DNA of 15,866 nucleotides from Methanobacteriaceae archaeon (GTDB taxonomy: Archaea > Methanobacteriota > Methanobacteria > Methanobacteriales > Methanobacteriaceae): contig CAAGFH010000133.1 of assembly GCA_900769095.1 (NCBI GenBank), positions 1 through 15,866 on the forward strand, written 5' to 3'. Positions 7,432-13,476 of this stretch are shown piece after piece. The stretch's first letter is position 1. Each line of letters begins with the position of its first letter. Both the position numbers and the translations under genes were made by a program. The notes under the pieces were generated by a model. That model was not told where the DNA came from. It did not search any database and saw only the letters and a program-made list of their open reading frames with translations.

Positions 7432-7599
7432 TTGAAAATTGACGTTGAAGAATGTGGAGTTTGTGAAGACTGCATTGATGTTTGTATAGAAGAAGCAATT
7501 CAAAGAAAAGCATATACAGTAACAATCGATAGTGAAAAATGTACTGATTGCGGCGAATGTGTTGATGTTTGCCCAGTTGGAGCTATTTTTGATGAGTAG
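7432..7599 (+). CDS. Small 2[4Fe-4S] ferredoxin
   Basis: A 55-residue electron carrier starting MKIDVEECGV from a TTG codon, chosen because GAGGTG lies 6 nt upstream and no ATG is available. Two cluster motifs are visible: C8-x2-C11-x2-C14-x3-C18, and C37-x2-C40-x2-C43-x3-C47 followed by Pro. The first motif lacks the Pro that usually follows the fourth Cys (it reads CIEEA), while the second is the classical CPVGAI. The protein should carry two low-potential clusters in the cytoplasm; its partner cannot be told from context. Reading continues 8 nt later into the membrane protein at 7608, so the two may share a message, but no functional link is evident. Confidence 0.93.
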   Translation: MKIDVEECGVCEDCIDVCIEEAIQRKAYTVTIDSEKCTDCGECVDVCPVGAIFDE

Positions 7600-7607
7600 G
7601 ATAAAAT

Positions 7608-8381
7608 ATGAAACCAAAATTTACTTTAATTGATTATTTGATAATTATTTTAGTCATATGTGCTATCGCATTTGCATTTATACATATTACAACAGATGAC
7701 TCTTCAAATATTAAAAAAACCGCATTTGATGCATCAACAATAAATAAAATTCCAGATACTTATTCAAATTACTATAAAGATGGATTTATTGTAAAAGCTA
7801 ATGTTGATGGATTTAATGCAACCAATAACGAGAAAACAACATTAAACGGTACTGTAAAATGGATTGGAAACAATGGTGGAACAGATGTCAGGATTTTAAT
7901 TGAATCTAATAATTCAACTTATCTTGCAGGATTGTATAAAAGTGTTCCAGAAGCAGATATTTACATAGATAAAATTTCACTTGAAACAGATGGAAGCACA
8001 TATCCAAATTTAGTGGAAATTAAAGCAAATCCAGAAAACATTACCTCAATTAACGACTTGAATAAAAATATATCAAATTGTGATTTTGAAATGTCTACAA
8101 CAATCTCTCTTAACCAGTTTGACATAGTAAAACTTCAAGAGATTCAAAATATAATTAATTCCAATGATAAGAGAATAGCTATTAAAGCACCAAATGTTGG
8201 AGTATGCAATAGCCTAATATTGGAAAATGCTAACAAAGAAACATTAGATATTAGTGATTCAGTTTTAGGCAATATAAACGGACTTAGCGAAGAAATTACA
8301 ATTAGAGTATACAATTGCAGCGATAGTCAGTTAGAACAGATTAAAAGCAGCTACGATGTTGCAAATATAAGAACTTTTTAA
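7608..8381 (+). CDS. Membrane-anchored extracytoplasmic protein of unknown function
   Basis: I do not recognise a defined function. The 257-residue protein has an N-terminal LIDYLIIILVICAIAFAFIHI (about residues 7-27), which should be an uncleaved membrane anchor because no cleavage site follows. The rest is a polar, Ser/Thr/Asn-rich domain with alternating hydrophobic residues suggesting beta strands. Several N-glycosylation sequons (NAT, NST, NIT, NIS, NCS) support exposure outside the membrane. The layout resembles DUF4330-type proteins, which also have a short anchor and a small outer domain, but I cannot confirm membership. It sits 8 nt after the ferredoxin stop and 13 nt before a putative polysaccharide polymerase, so a role in cell-surface polymer assembly is a context-based guess. 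Confidence 0.8.
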   Translation: MKPKFTLIDYLIIILVICAIAFAFIHITTDDSSNIKKTAFDASTINKIPDTYSNYYKDGFIVKANVDGFNATNNEKTTLNGTVKWIGNNGGTDVRILIESNNSTYLAGLYKSVPEADIYIDKISLETDGSTYPNLVEIKANPENITSINDLNKNISNCDFEMSTTISLNQFDIVKLQEIQNIINSNDKRIAIKAPNVGVCNSLILENANKETLDISDSVLGNINGLSEEITIRVYNCSDSQLEQIKSSYDVANIRTF

Positions 8382-8394
8382 GATGTGTTAGATA

Positions 8395-9675
8395 ATGAGC
8401 ATCATTTATTCAAAATTAACTTCAGTGATAAATAGGATTAGTGATGAATTTCACAAATCTTTTTTATTCACAACAATATTTTCTATTTTGGCATTTATTG
8501 AAAAGCAATGGGTTAACAGCTTTTTTAAAGGATTGTATCCTGATGAAAACTTTTTAGGATTTTTAAATAAAATAAACATTTTAAAAAATCATTTATTCAA
8601 CCCATTAATTGTGCTTTTATTATTTGCAATGTTTTTAATTTTATCACTAAATGCTCCCTCAACAAGTTTAGTGATTACTCTAGCCATTGCGTTTATTGCA
8701 TTTTTTATTGGATCCGCAATACTTCCAAGATACATATTAAATAGCAAGAATATTAAAACCATAACCTTTGATAAAAAAGACATTTATTCAATTGGATTTT
8801 GTTTAATATTAGTAAGTTTCGTATTTTTTGGAATATGTATTGCATCTGTTGGAGGAATTCCACTTTTAAAACCATCTATCAGATATTTATTAAAACCAAT
8901 CTTTACAATGCCAGTATTTTTAATAATACCTGGAACATGTCTGGTTGCTGGTTATTATCTAAAAGAATTCCAATTAAAAAACATCACCAGATCACAGGCA
9001 AGATTCAGATTCCTTGTATTGCTCGCAATCAACATTGGCATATTATTACTTTTAGGTTATAGGACACCACTACTTGCAGCATTTCTCATCATAATTATTA
9101 TAGGTTTCTATGGAAATATTGTATCTCTTTGGGAAGTTGTAATGGGAGGAGTGATTGGTGTAGGTGCAATCATCGGAATTGGTTATTTTAGATCACTTGG
9201 AGAATTAACAATAACTTCATCAACAAATCCATTCTACACATTACAGTCAAGAGCTGATTTTACTTTACATGTATTAAACCTACTTGACTTTATTGGTGGA
9301 AACTTTGGACTTACCCACGGTAAATTATGGGCAAGTTCTATTCCAGGAAGTGATTTAGGACCAAGAATGCTTGTTGGAAAGCTTATTGCATGGAGAACAG
9401 AAGTTACAGTTACCCCTACACTTATCGGACAGATGGTAGTGGACTTTGGAAAATTAGGTGTGGCAGTTGAGATGTGTCTTTTAGGATTTATTTTAGGTAC
9501 TGGATTTAAAATAATGCAGAAGACCAAAGATTACTTCTACATTGCTATTTACGCATTGATTTTAACATACTCAATTTTAGGTGTAGAAACTGGAATTTTA
9601 GACATACAGGTTTTATTATACTTTGCAATAGCTATTCTAATCTATTTGATAATCATTAAAAAGAACTTAAAATGA
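8395..9675 (+). CDS. Putative oligosaccharide repeat unit (O-antigen type) polymerase
   Basis: A 426-residue multi-spanning membrane protein likely to polymerise lipid-linked oligosaccharide repeats at the outer face of the membrane. Hydrophobic segments lie at about residues 70-86, 92-110, 131-152, 170-188, 205-221, 224-241, 247-264, 350-371 and 380-420. A larger loop lies at about 265-345, as in Wzy-like polymerases. GYRTPLLAAF (221-230) is the kind of Arg-containing motif found after a membrane helix in the archaeal O-antigen polymerase family (PF01901), to which I assign it by pattern. The loop ends with RTEVTVTPTLIGQMVVDFG. ATG start, 13 nt after the preceding gene. No glycosyltransferases are in the window, so the polymer is unknown. 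Confidence 0.75.
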   Translation: MSIIYSKLTSVINRISDEFHKSFLFTTIFSILAFIEKQWVNSFFKGLYPDENFLGFLNKINILKNHLFNPLIVLLLFAMFLILSLNAPSTSLVITLAIAFIAFFIGSAILPRYILNSKNIKTITFDKKDIYSIGFCLILVSFVFFGICIASVGGIPLLKPSIRYLLKPIFTMPVFLIIPGTCLVAGYYLKEFQLKNITRSQARFRFLVLLAINIGILLLLGYRTPLLAAFLIIIIIGFYGNIVSLWEVVMGGVIGVGAIIGIGYFRSLGELTITSSTNPFYTLQSRADFTLHVLNLLDFIGGNFGLTHGKLWASSIPGSDLGPRMLVGKLIAWRTEVTVTPTLIGQMVVDFGKLGVAVEMCLLGFILGTGFKIMQKTKDYFYIAIYALILTYSILGVETGILDIQVLLYFAIAILIYLIIIKKNLK

Positions 9676-9690
9676 CTACTATTTTTTACA

Positions 9691-9737
9691 TAAAGTAATA
9701 CATAAAATGTAAAATAATACAAAAATGTATTACTTTA
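9691..9737. repeat. 13-bp inverted repeat upstream of cbiM (distal GTAATAC pair)
   Basis: TAAAGTAATACAT (9691-9703) and ATGTATTACTTTA (9725-9737) are exact reverse complements around a 21-nt AT-rich loop. Each arm holds the heptamer GTAATAC or its complement. The repeat ends 6 nt before a TTTATATAC box. It could be an operator or a terminator hairpin for the polymerase gene, though no T tract follows. Confidence 0.65.
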
Positions 9738-9743
9738 ATAACA

Positions 9744-9752
9744 TTTATATAC
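9744..9752 (+). promoter_or_regulatory. Distal TATA box candidate for the cbiMNQO operon
   Basis: TTTATATAC is a canonical archaeal TATA box; transcription would start near 9775 and leave a leader of about 160 nt. It lies just after the distal GTAATAC inverted pair. A second candidate is at 9881-9890, so the operon may have two promoters. Confidence 0.5.
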
Positions 9753-9869
9753 TCCAACCACCCCATATAATTAAATATCAAGACAAAATAAGGATTTTGT
9801 TTTAGCTAAACATGAAAAACTAAAAAATAATCTTGATAATTAATAAATAAAACGCAAATAAGCGAATTT

Positions 9870-9911
9870 AGTAATACTTAGTATATAAATAAAAAATAAA
9901 AAAGTATTACT
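9870..9911 (+). promoter_or_regulatory. cbiM-proximal promoter bracketed by inverted GTAATAC sites
   Basis: AGTAATACTT (9870-9879) and AAGTATTACT (9902-9911) are exact reverse complements, and the TATA-like TATATAAATA (about 9882-9891) lies between them. A dimeric or tetrameric repressor on both half-sites would occlude TATA-binding protein. The same heptamer pair occurs at 9695-9701 and 9727-9733. Metal control (cobalt or nickel, for example by a NikR-like protein) is inferred from the downstream transporter and the inverted-pair layout. Confidence 0.6.
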
Positions 9912-9936
9912 CACTTAAATATTGGAGGAATTTAAT

Positions 9937-10563
9937 TTGCATATACCTGATGGATTTATACCAATCGCACAATGTTTAATATATTATGTAATTTTAATTG
10001 TTGCATTGTACTTCTCTGTAAAATGGGCTAAATCAAACTTAGATGAAAAACGTATCCCACTTTTAGCAGTACTTGCAGCAGGTATCTTTGCAATCATGTC
10101 CATGAACATGCCAATTCCATTTGGTACCAGTGGTCACATGGTTGGAGGTGCACTCGTAGCTATTGTATTTTTAGCACCTGAAGCAGCTGTTTTAGTATTC
10201 ACAGTTGTATTACTCATCCAAGCATTAATCTTCGGAGACGGAGGACTTACTGCATTAGCAGCAAACGTAATTAATATGGGTATCGTTGGAGGAGCAGTAG
10301 GTTTATACACATTTAAAGCATTAAACACCAAAATTGGAAACTACCCTGCAGTAGGAATCGCAGCATGGTTAGCTACAGTACTTGCAGCATTAGCATGCGC
10401 TATTGAAATGAGCATTGCTGGAACTTTCCCAATAAATATCGGTATCCCTTCCATGGTATTATACCACTTGTTTATTGGAATAATCGAAGCAGTATTAACT
10501 GTAGTTGTTGTTGCAGCATTAGACAAATTTAGACCAGACTTACTTGCATGGAACAAAAATTAA
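9937..10563 (+). CDS. cbiM: CbiM, cobalt-binding membrane component of the ECF transporter
   Basis: CbiM is the substrate-specific S component that captures Co2+ for cobamide synthesis. The start must be the TTG at 9937, giving MHIPDGFIP. The Met-His N-terminus is universal in CbiM/NikM because the amino group and His2 bind the metal, and GGAGG (9924-9928) lies 8 nt upstream. A start at the TTG at 9922 would translate the ribosome binding site and bury the metal ligands. H67 in MPIPFGTSGHMVGG (58-71), GDGGLTALAANVINMG (100-115) and multiple membrane helices complete the family pattern. Length from this start is 208 residues, which is normal. It is the first gene of cbiMNQO. Nickel (NikM) is the main alternative substrate; the separate cbiN favours cobalt. 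Confidence 0.95.
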   Translation: MHIPDGFIPIAQCLIYYVILIVALYFSVKWAKSNLDEKRIPLLAVLAAGIFAIMSMNMPIPFGTSGHMVGGALVAIVFLAPEAAVLVFTVVLLIQALIFGDGGLTALAANVINMGIVGGAVGLYTFKALNTKIGNYPAVGIAAWLATVLAALACAIEMSIAGTFPINIGIPSMVLYHLFIGIIEAVLTVVVVAALDKFRPDLLAWNKN

Positions 10564-10576
10564 AGGAGAGATATAA

Positions 10577-10882
10577 ATGGATAAAAAAGATGTATCTTTA
10601 ATTATTGTTGCAGTTGTTATTTGTGTCGTAATAAGTTGTCTTTCACCATATATTGCATCTGGTGATCCAGACGGTCTTGAAAAATCTGCAGAAGACGCAA
10701 ATGTTCCTGAAGGATACCAAGTTGAACAAATTAACGGAATTCCTGAAGCAATCTTCCCAGATTACGCATTTTCAAATGCTCCAGATAACCAAGTATTACA
10801 AATTGTAGCACTGGTAATCGGTACAATTTTAACTCTTGGAATTGGATATGGAGTTGCAACAATTTTAAAAAGTAGAAATTAA
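10577..10882 (+). CDS. cbiN: CbiN, accessory subunit of the cobalt ECF transporter
   Basis: CbiN is a small membrane subunit that works with CbiM to load cobalt. The 101 residues have two membrane helices, about 6-24 (VSLIIVAVVICVVISCL) and 77-97 (LQIVALVIGTILTLGIGYG), joined by an acidic extracytoplasmic loop with DPDGLEKSAED and PDYAF, which are typical of the family. AAGGAGAG sits 6-8 nt before the ATG, 13 nt after the cbiM stop. An 83-nt gap with a T7 run (10900-10906) separates it from cbiQ, so some transcripts may stop there. Confidence 0.94.
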   Translation: MDKKDVSLIIVAVVICVVISCLSPYIASGDPDGLEKSAEDANVPEGYQVEQINGIPEAIFPDYAFSNAPDNQVLQIVALVIGTILTLGIGYGVATILKSRN

Positions 10883-10965
10883 ATTATATTAATTTCTTCT
10901 TTTTTTACATAAAAAACAAAATAATAATATATTACTATTTTTTAATATTATATTAGTGAATTAAT

Positions 10966-11796
10966 ATGGTAGATATAACACAAATAATGAGGTTTGATGA
11001 ACTTGCATCCAAGCAAAGTCCAATTCATAATCTCGAAGGAAGAATTAAATTAATAACCTCAATTTTAATAATACTCATTTGTGTTACCTCAAAAGAACTT
11101 TTTATACCAATAATTTTAGAGATAATGTTATTAATTATCTTAAAAATAGCTAATTTATCATATATTGATTCAGCAAAAAGATTATTAATGTTACTTCCAT
11201 TTGGAGGAGCAATAATAATATTCCAACCATTTATTCAACCGGGAAATATAATTTGGAGTTATTCCTGGTTACATATTACTGATTTTGGACTTAACTGGGC
11301 AATTTTATTGTTTGTACGTATGATTGTTTGTTTAACAACAATTATTATCTACTCATCAACAACACCGCTACAGGAAATGGCAAGTTCATTTAGAAAATTA
11401 AAAATGCCAAGAGATTTGGCAATGATTTTATCAATTATGGTAAGATTCTTGTTCTTATTTATTGATGAGCTTACATCAATTAGAAAAAGTCAAAAATCAA
11501 GGAATTTTAACATTCATTCCAAAAATACCCCATATAAATGGAGAGTAAAACAAGTTGGATACACAATAGGAATGATGTTTTTAAAATCATATGAACAAGG
11601 AGAACGTGTTCACAGAAGTATGGTTAGTCGTGGATTTTCTGATGCATCAGAAATGTTTGATGAAAAAAAATCTCCTGAAAAAAGCGATTATGCATTTATT
11701 ATTTCAATTATACTTATCATAATCATACTTGAAATTATTATATTCAAATACAGTGGTCAATTAGGTTATATTGGTCAAAACTTATCAATTAATTAG
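10966..11796 (+). CDS. cbiQ: CbiQ, transmembrane coupling (T) component of the ECF transporter
   Basis: CbiQ links the ATPase to the CbiM/CbiN metal-binding unit. The 276 residues show membrane segments at about 28-45, 46-63, 72-90, 112-132, 150-168 and 245-263. The cytoplasmic coupling region includes RKSQKSRNF (173-181) and [11 protein letters not shown] (216-226), which carry the paired Arg-Gly type motifs that contact CbiO. An N-terminal [20 protein letters not shown] is typical of the family. The ATG is preceded only by a weak GTGA. It ends 8 nt before cbiO. Confidence 0.93.
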   Translation: MVDITQIMRFDELASKQSPIHNLEGRIKLITSILIILICVTSKELFIPIILEIMLLIILKIANLSYIDSAKRLLMLLPFGGAIIIFQPFIQPGNIIWSYSWLHITDFGLNWAILLFVRMIVCLTTIIIYSSTTPLQEMASSFRKLKMPRDLAMILSIMVRFLFLFIDELTSIRKSQKSRNFNIHSKNTPYKWRVKQVGYTIGMMFLKSYEQGERVHRSMVSRGFSDASEMFDEKKSPEKSDYAFIISIILIIIILEIIIFKYSGQLGYIGQNLSIN

Positions 11797-11804
11797 GTGA
11801 CATA

Positions 11805-12644
11805 ATGCAACAAATTCATTTAGAGACAAAAAACTTATCTTTTACTTATCCTGATGGAACTGAAGCTTTAAAAAATGTAAATATTCAAATTAAAAAAGGA
11901 GAAAAGATTGCAATTATGGGACCTAATGGTGCTGGAAAATCAACATTATTTTCCCATTTTAATGGTTTAAGCGAACCTACATCAGGACATGTTGAAATTG
12001 ATGGTGAAAAGATAGTTTTTACAAGAGAAGAGTTGCTTAAAGTAAGACAAAAAGTAGGAATTGTGTTCCAAGATCCAAATGACCAGTTATTTGCACCTAC
12101 TGTTAAAGAAGATGTTGCATTTGGACCAATGAATTTAGGTCTTGACTATGATGAAGTAAACGCAAGAATCAAAGAAGCATTGGAAATGGTGGGTATGAGT
12201 GGTTTTGAAGATAAAACTCCTCATCATTTAAGTGGAGGTCAGCAAAAAAGAGTAGCTATTGCAGGAATTATTGCAATGAGACCAGAAATAATGATTCTTG
12301 ATGAGCCAACTGCAGGTCTTGACCCAGAAGGTGTTGATAAAGTATTAAACATTTTAAACAAGCTTAACGAAGAAGGAATGAGCATTATTATCTCATCACA
12401 CGATATTGAAATGGTTAATCACTTTGCAGATAAAATATTTGTTTTATATGGTGGAGAAATAATAGCTAAAGGAGATAAACACCAAATATTCTCTGATAAG
12501 GAATTATTAAAAAAAGCTCACCTAAAAGCACCAATAACAACTGAAATTTTATACAAATTAAAAAAAAATGGACTTGATGTCGATACTCATAAAATAACAG
12601 TTGATGAACTGGTTAATGAAATTCTTGACATCACAAAAAAATAA
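11805..12644 (+). CDS. cbiO: CbiO, ATPase of the cobalt ECF transporter
   Basis: CbiO hydrolyses ATP to drive cobalt import. All ABC motifs are intact in the 279 residues: Walker [10 protein letters not shown] (39-47), Q-loop [10 protein letters not shown] (87-96), signature LSGGQQKR (142-149), Walker [12 protein letters not shown] (163-173) and switch His199 in SSHD. The [14 protein letters not shown] string is characteristic of ECF-type ATPases. A C-terminal extension of about 50 residues ([20 protein letters not shown]) is also typical. It has a single ATPase gene, so the complex probably uses a homodimer. Translation ends 2 nt before the stop of the opposing zinc-ribbon gene. Confidence 0.97.
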   Translation: MQQIHLETKNLSFTYPDGTEALKNVNIQIKKGEKIAIMGPNGAGKSTLFSHFNGLSEPTSGHVEIDGEKIVFTREELLKVRQKVGIVFQDPNDQLFAPTVKEDVAFGPMNLGLDYDEVNARIKEALEMVGMSGFEDKTPHHLSGGQQKRVAIAGIIAMRPEIMILDEPTAGLDPEGVDKVLNILNKLNEEGMSIIISSHDIEMVNHFADKIFVLYGGEIIAKGDKHQIFSDKELLKKAHLKAPITTEILYKLKKNGLDVDTHKITVDELVNEILDITKK

Positions 12645-12646
12645 GA

Positions 12647-12835
12647 TTATTTTCTTTTTTTAAATTTATTTTTAAGTTTTTTAATAAATTCAAATTCTTC
12701 ATCAAGTTCCAGAGAATTCCCAAATCCGCAATTAGGACAGTGAACCTGATTACAGTTATGTTTTCCACAACTACTGCATCCACGGTTTTCTAACTTATTT
12801 TCATCAAATTCAAAACCGCACATTCTACATTTCAT
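12647..12835 (-). CDS. Small multi-Cys zinc-ribbon protein next to feo genes
   Basis: A 62-residue protein with three CxxC pairs (C3/C6, C20/C23, C33/C36) plus C28, H26 and H32, enough ligands for two metal sites. After the ribbon comes an acidic linker (LELDEEFEF) and a strongly basic tail ending KKLKNKFKKRK. It probably binds zinc, and the tail could contact nucleic acid or the membrane surface. It is the last gene of the leftward feo group; such ribbons are found near feoA/feoB in methanogens, but the role is unknown. AAAGGT precedes the ATG. The Lys codons create T-rich stretches on the opposite strand right after cbiO, which may help end that transcript. Confidence 0.85.
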   Translation of the reverse strand: MKCRMCGFEFDENKLENRGCSSCGKHNCNQVHCPNCGFGNSLELDEEFEFIKKLKNKFKKRK

Positions 12836-12861
12836 ATTATGACCTTTAATAAAAAGTATTT

Positions 12862-12870
12862 AAAAAAAAA
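12862..12870 (-). terminator. Oligo-T tract after feoA
   Basis: Nine A on the plus strand give a U9 tract 15 nt beyond the feoA stop. It may end feoA messages partially; some must reach the zinc-ribbon gene unless that has its own promoter, which I could not place. Confidence 0.4.
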
Positions 12871-12884
12871 TAAAAACATTGAAG

Positions 12885-13112
12885 CTATTCAACTTCAATA
12901 TTTCCAGCTTCTTCTTTACGAAGACAAATATCATATCCTTTTATAGTCATTTCAATAGGATCTCCTAAAGTAGCAACTTTTTTAAGAGTAATTTTTGCTC
13001 CTTTAACAAAACCCATCCCTAATAAATGCCTTTTTAAATCAACATCCCCAGTGTCATGATATTTAACTATTGTTACAGTCTCACCAGGTTTCGCATCTTT
13101 TAAGGTTTTCAT
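12885..13112 (-). CDS. feoA: FeoA, SH3-like ferrous iron transport accessory protein
   Basis: FeoA is a small cytoplasmic SH3-fold protein needed with FeoB for Fe2+ uptake. The 75 residues start MKTLKDAKPGETVTIV and include RHLLGMGFVKGAKITL (28-43), the core signature of the family, and an end of MTIKGYDICLRKEEAGNIEV. The ATG is preceded by GGTGA (13119-13123) at 6 nt. FeoA is separated from feoB by two micro-ORFs and appears to have its own promoter (TATA at 13177-13186) with an iron-box-like palindrome, so it need not be co-transcribed with feoB. Confidence 0.95.
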   Translation of the reverse strand: MKTLKDAKPGETVTIVKYHDTGDVDLKRHLLGMGFVKGAKITLKKVATLGDPIEMTIKGYDICLRKEEAGNIEVE

Positions 13113-13130
13113 TTTATATCACCAAATAAT

Positions 13131-13152
13131 AATTTTTAGGTATCTAAAAATT
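13131..13152 (-). promoter_or_regulatory. DtxR-like palindrome in the feoA promoter (box A)
   Basis: AATTTTTAG and CTAAAAATT flank GTAT, giving a 22-nt palindrome with one mismatch. It resembles the TTTAGG-N4-CCTAAA boxes elsewhere in this locus, although the half-sites here are closer. It overlaps the expected feoA start site about 25 nt downstream of the TATA box, so bound repressor would block initiation. Confidence 0.55.
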
Positions 13153-13176
13153 CTTATTTAATAGTTTATTACAAGA

Positions 13177-13206
13177 CATATATAAAGATTTATAGTTTAT
13201 CCTAAA
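13177..13206 (-). promoter_or_regulatory. feoA TATA box with a degenerate iron box (box B)
   Basis: The minus strand reads TTTATATATG (13177-13186), a good TATA box 65-75 nt before feoA. Immediately upstream of it lies TATAGT-TTAT-CCTAAA (13191-13206 as read on the plus strand), where one half-site is perfect and the other matches 4 of 6 of the box found near feoB. Confidence 0.5.
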
Positions 13207-13257
13207 TTATTTTTTATTAGGAGTTTTGACTCCCCTAATACCACTTCTACTACGCAT
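13207..13257 (-). CDS. Micro-ORF 2: 16-residue peptide of the feo locus
   Basis: The peptide reads MRSRSGIRGVKTPNKK. GAGGTG (13263-13268) lies 5 nt before its ATG. It shares 12 of its first 13 residues with micro-ORF 1 just upstream. Three of the four nucleotide differences over the 13 aligned codons are silent (AGA/AGG, GTT/GTC, AAG/AAA), as expected if the peptide is selected. No family is recognised; the peptide is basic, without a membrane helix or cysteine. Its codons include a GGAGT/ACTCC hairpin, so an RNA function is the alternative. Position between feoB and feoA and the nearby iron boxes suggest a role in ferrous iron uptake, perhaps as a small Feo partner; this is inference. Confidence 0.65.
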   Translation of the reverse strand: MRSRSGIRGVKTPNKK

Positions 13258-13342
13258 AATTACACCTCATAAAATTAAATTATAATACTTATTCATCATC
13301 TTTAGGAGTCTTAACTCCTCTAATACCACTTCTACTACTCAT
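13222..13342 (-). repeat. Two near-identical tandem copies forming the micro-ORFs
   Basis: The segments 13219-13257 and 13304-13342 match except for five positions, including one just past the start codon. Each contains GGAGT-N4-ACTCC (13220-13233 and 13305-13318), able to form a short hairpin in the message. The sequence between the copies does not match, so this is a duplicated gene and not a simple tandem repeat array. Confidence 0.7.
13289..13342 (-). CDS. Micro-ORF 1: 17-residue peptide of the feo locus
   Basis: The peptide reads MSSRSGIRGVKTPKDDE, with GGAGG (13351-13355) 8 nt before its ATG. It is the first of a tandem pair; its stop lies 31 nt before the micro-ORF 2 start. The shared core SRSGIRGVKTP is identical in both, while the C-terminal tails differ in charge (KDDE here, NKK in the partner). 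That is a pattern of duplicated then diverged genes. It has a plausible promoter of its own (TATA at 13409-13416) flanked by two iron-box-like palindromes. I know of no described family with this sequence, and it is too short for usual gene callers. Confidence 0.68.
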   Translation of the reverse strand: MSSRSGIRGVKTPKDDE

Positions 13343-13362
13343 AATATAAACCTCCATTAAAA

Positions 13363-13378
13363 TTTAGTTATGACTAAA
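13363..13378 (-). promoter_or_regulatory. Iron-box-like palindrome before micro-ORF 1 (box C)
   Basis: TTTAGT-TATG-ACTAAA is a perfect 6+6 inverted repeat with the same 4-nt spacer as the TTTAGG-N4-CCTAAA boxes. The inner base pair is changed symmetrically. It lies just downstream of the predicted start site of the micro-ORF message. Confidence 0.55.
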
Positions 13379-13408
13379 AATACTTAATCAATACTTTGTT
13401 GCAAGTAA

Positions 13409-13434
13409 TATATAAATGTTTAGGTATGCCTAAA
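13409..13434 (-). promoter_or_regulatory. Micro-ORF promoter: TATA box next to iron box D
   Basis: The minus strand carries TTTATATAT (13409-13416... TATA), preceded by the perfect box TTTAGG-TATG-CCTAAA (13419-13434 as read on the plus strand). The box covers the place where transcription factor B would bind upstream of TATA. Transcription would begin near 13383, after the feoB terminator, so the micro-ORFs should form a separate iron-regulated unit. Confidence 0.65.
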
Positions 13435-13446
13435 ACTTAAAAATTT

Positions 13447-13476
13447 AAAAAAAAATAATGGATAAATAAATTATCC
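13447..13476 (-). terminator. Hairpin plus T9 terminator at the end of feoB
   Basis: On the minus strand GGATAA (13471-13476) pairs with TTATCC (13460-13465) around 5 nt and is followed by ATTA and nine T. The stem contains the feoB stop codon. The arrangement looks like an intrinsic terminator and separates feoB from the micro-ORFs. Confidence 0.6.

Noticed and set aside
7411..7617. Minus-strand 68-codon ORF
   Set aside because: Antisense to the ferredoxin gene, which has both cluster motifs and a ribosome binding site.
9234..9527. Minus-strand 97-codon ORF
   Set aside because: Antisense to the polymerase gene; no start signal and no domain.
9753..9936. Cobalamin riboswitch before cbiM
   Set aside because: No conserved B12-box-like sequence or GC-rich pairing is visible, and such riboswitches are not expected in archaea; inverted repeats fit an operator better.
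13207..13342. CRISPR or simple tandem repeat
   Set aside because: Only two copies, spaced by unrelated sequence, each with start, stop and ribosome binding site; no cas genes.
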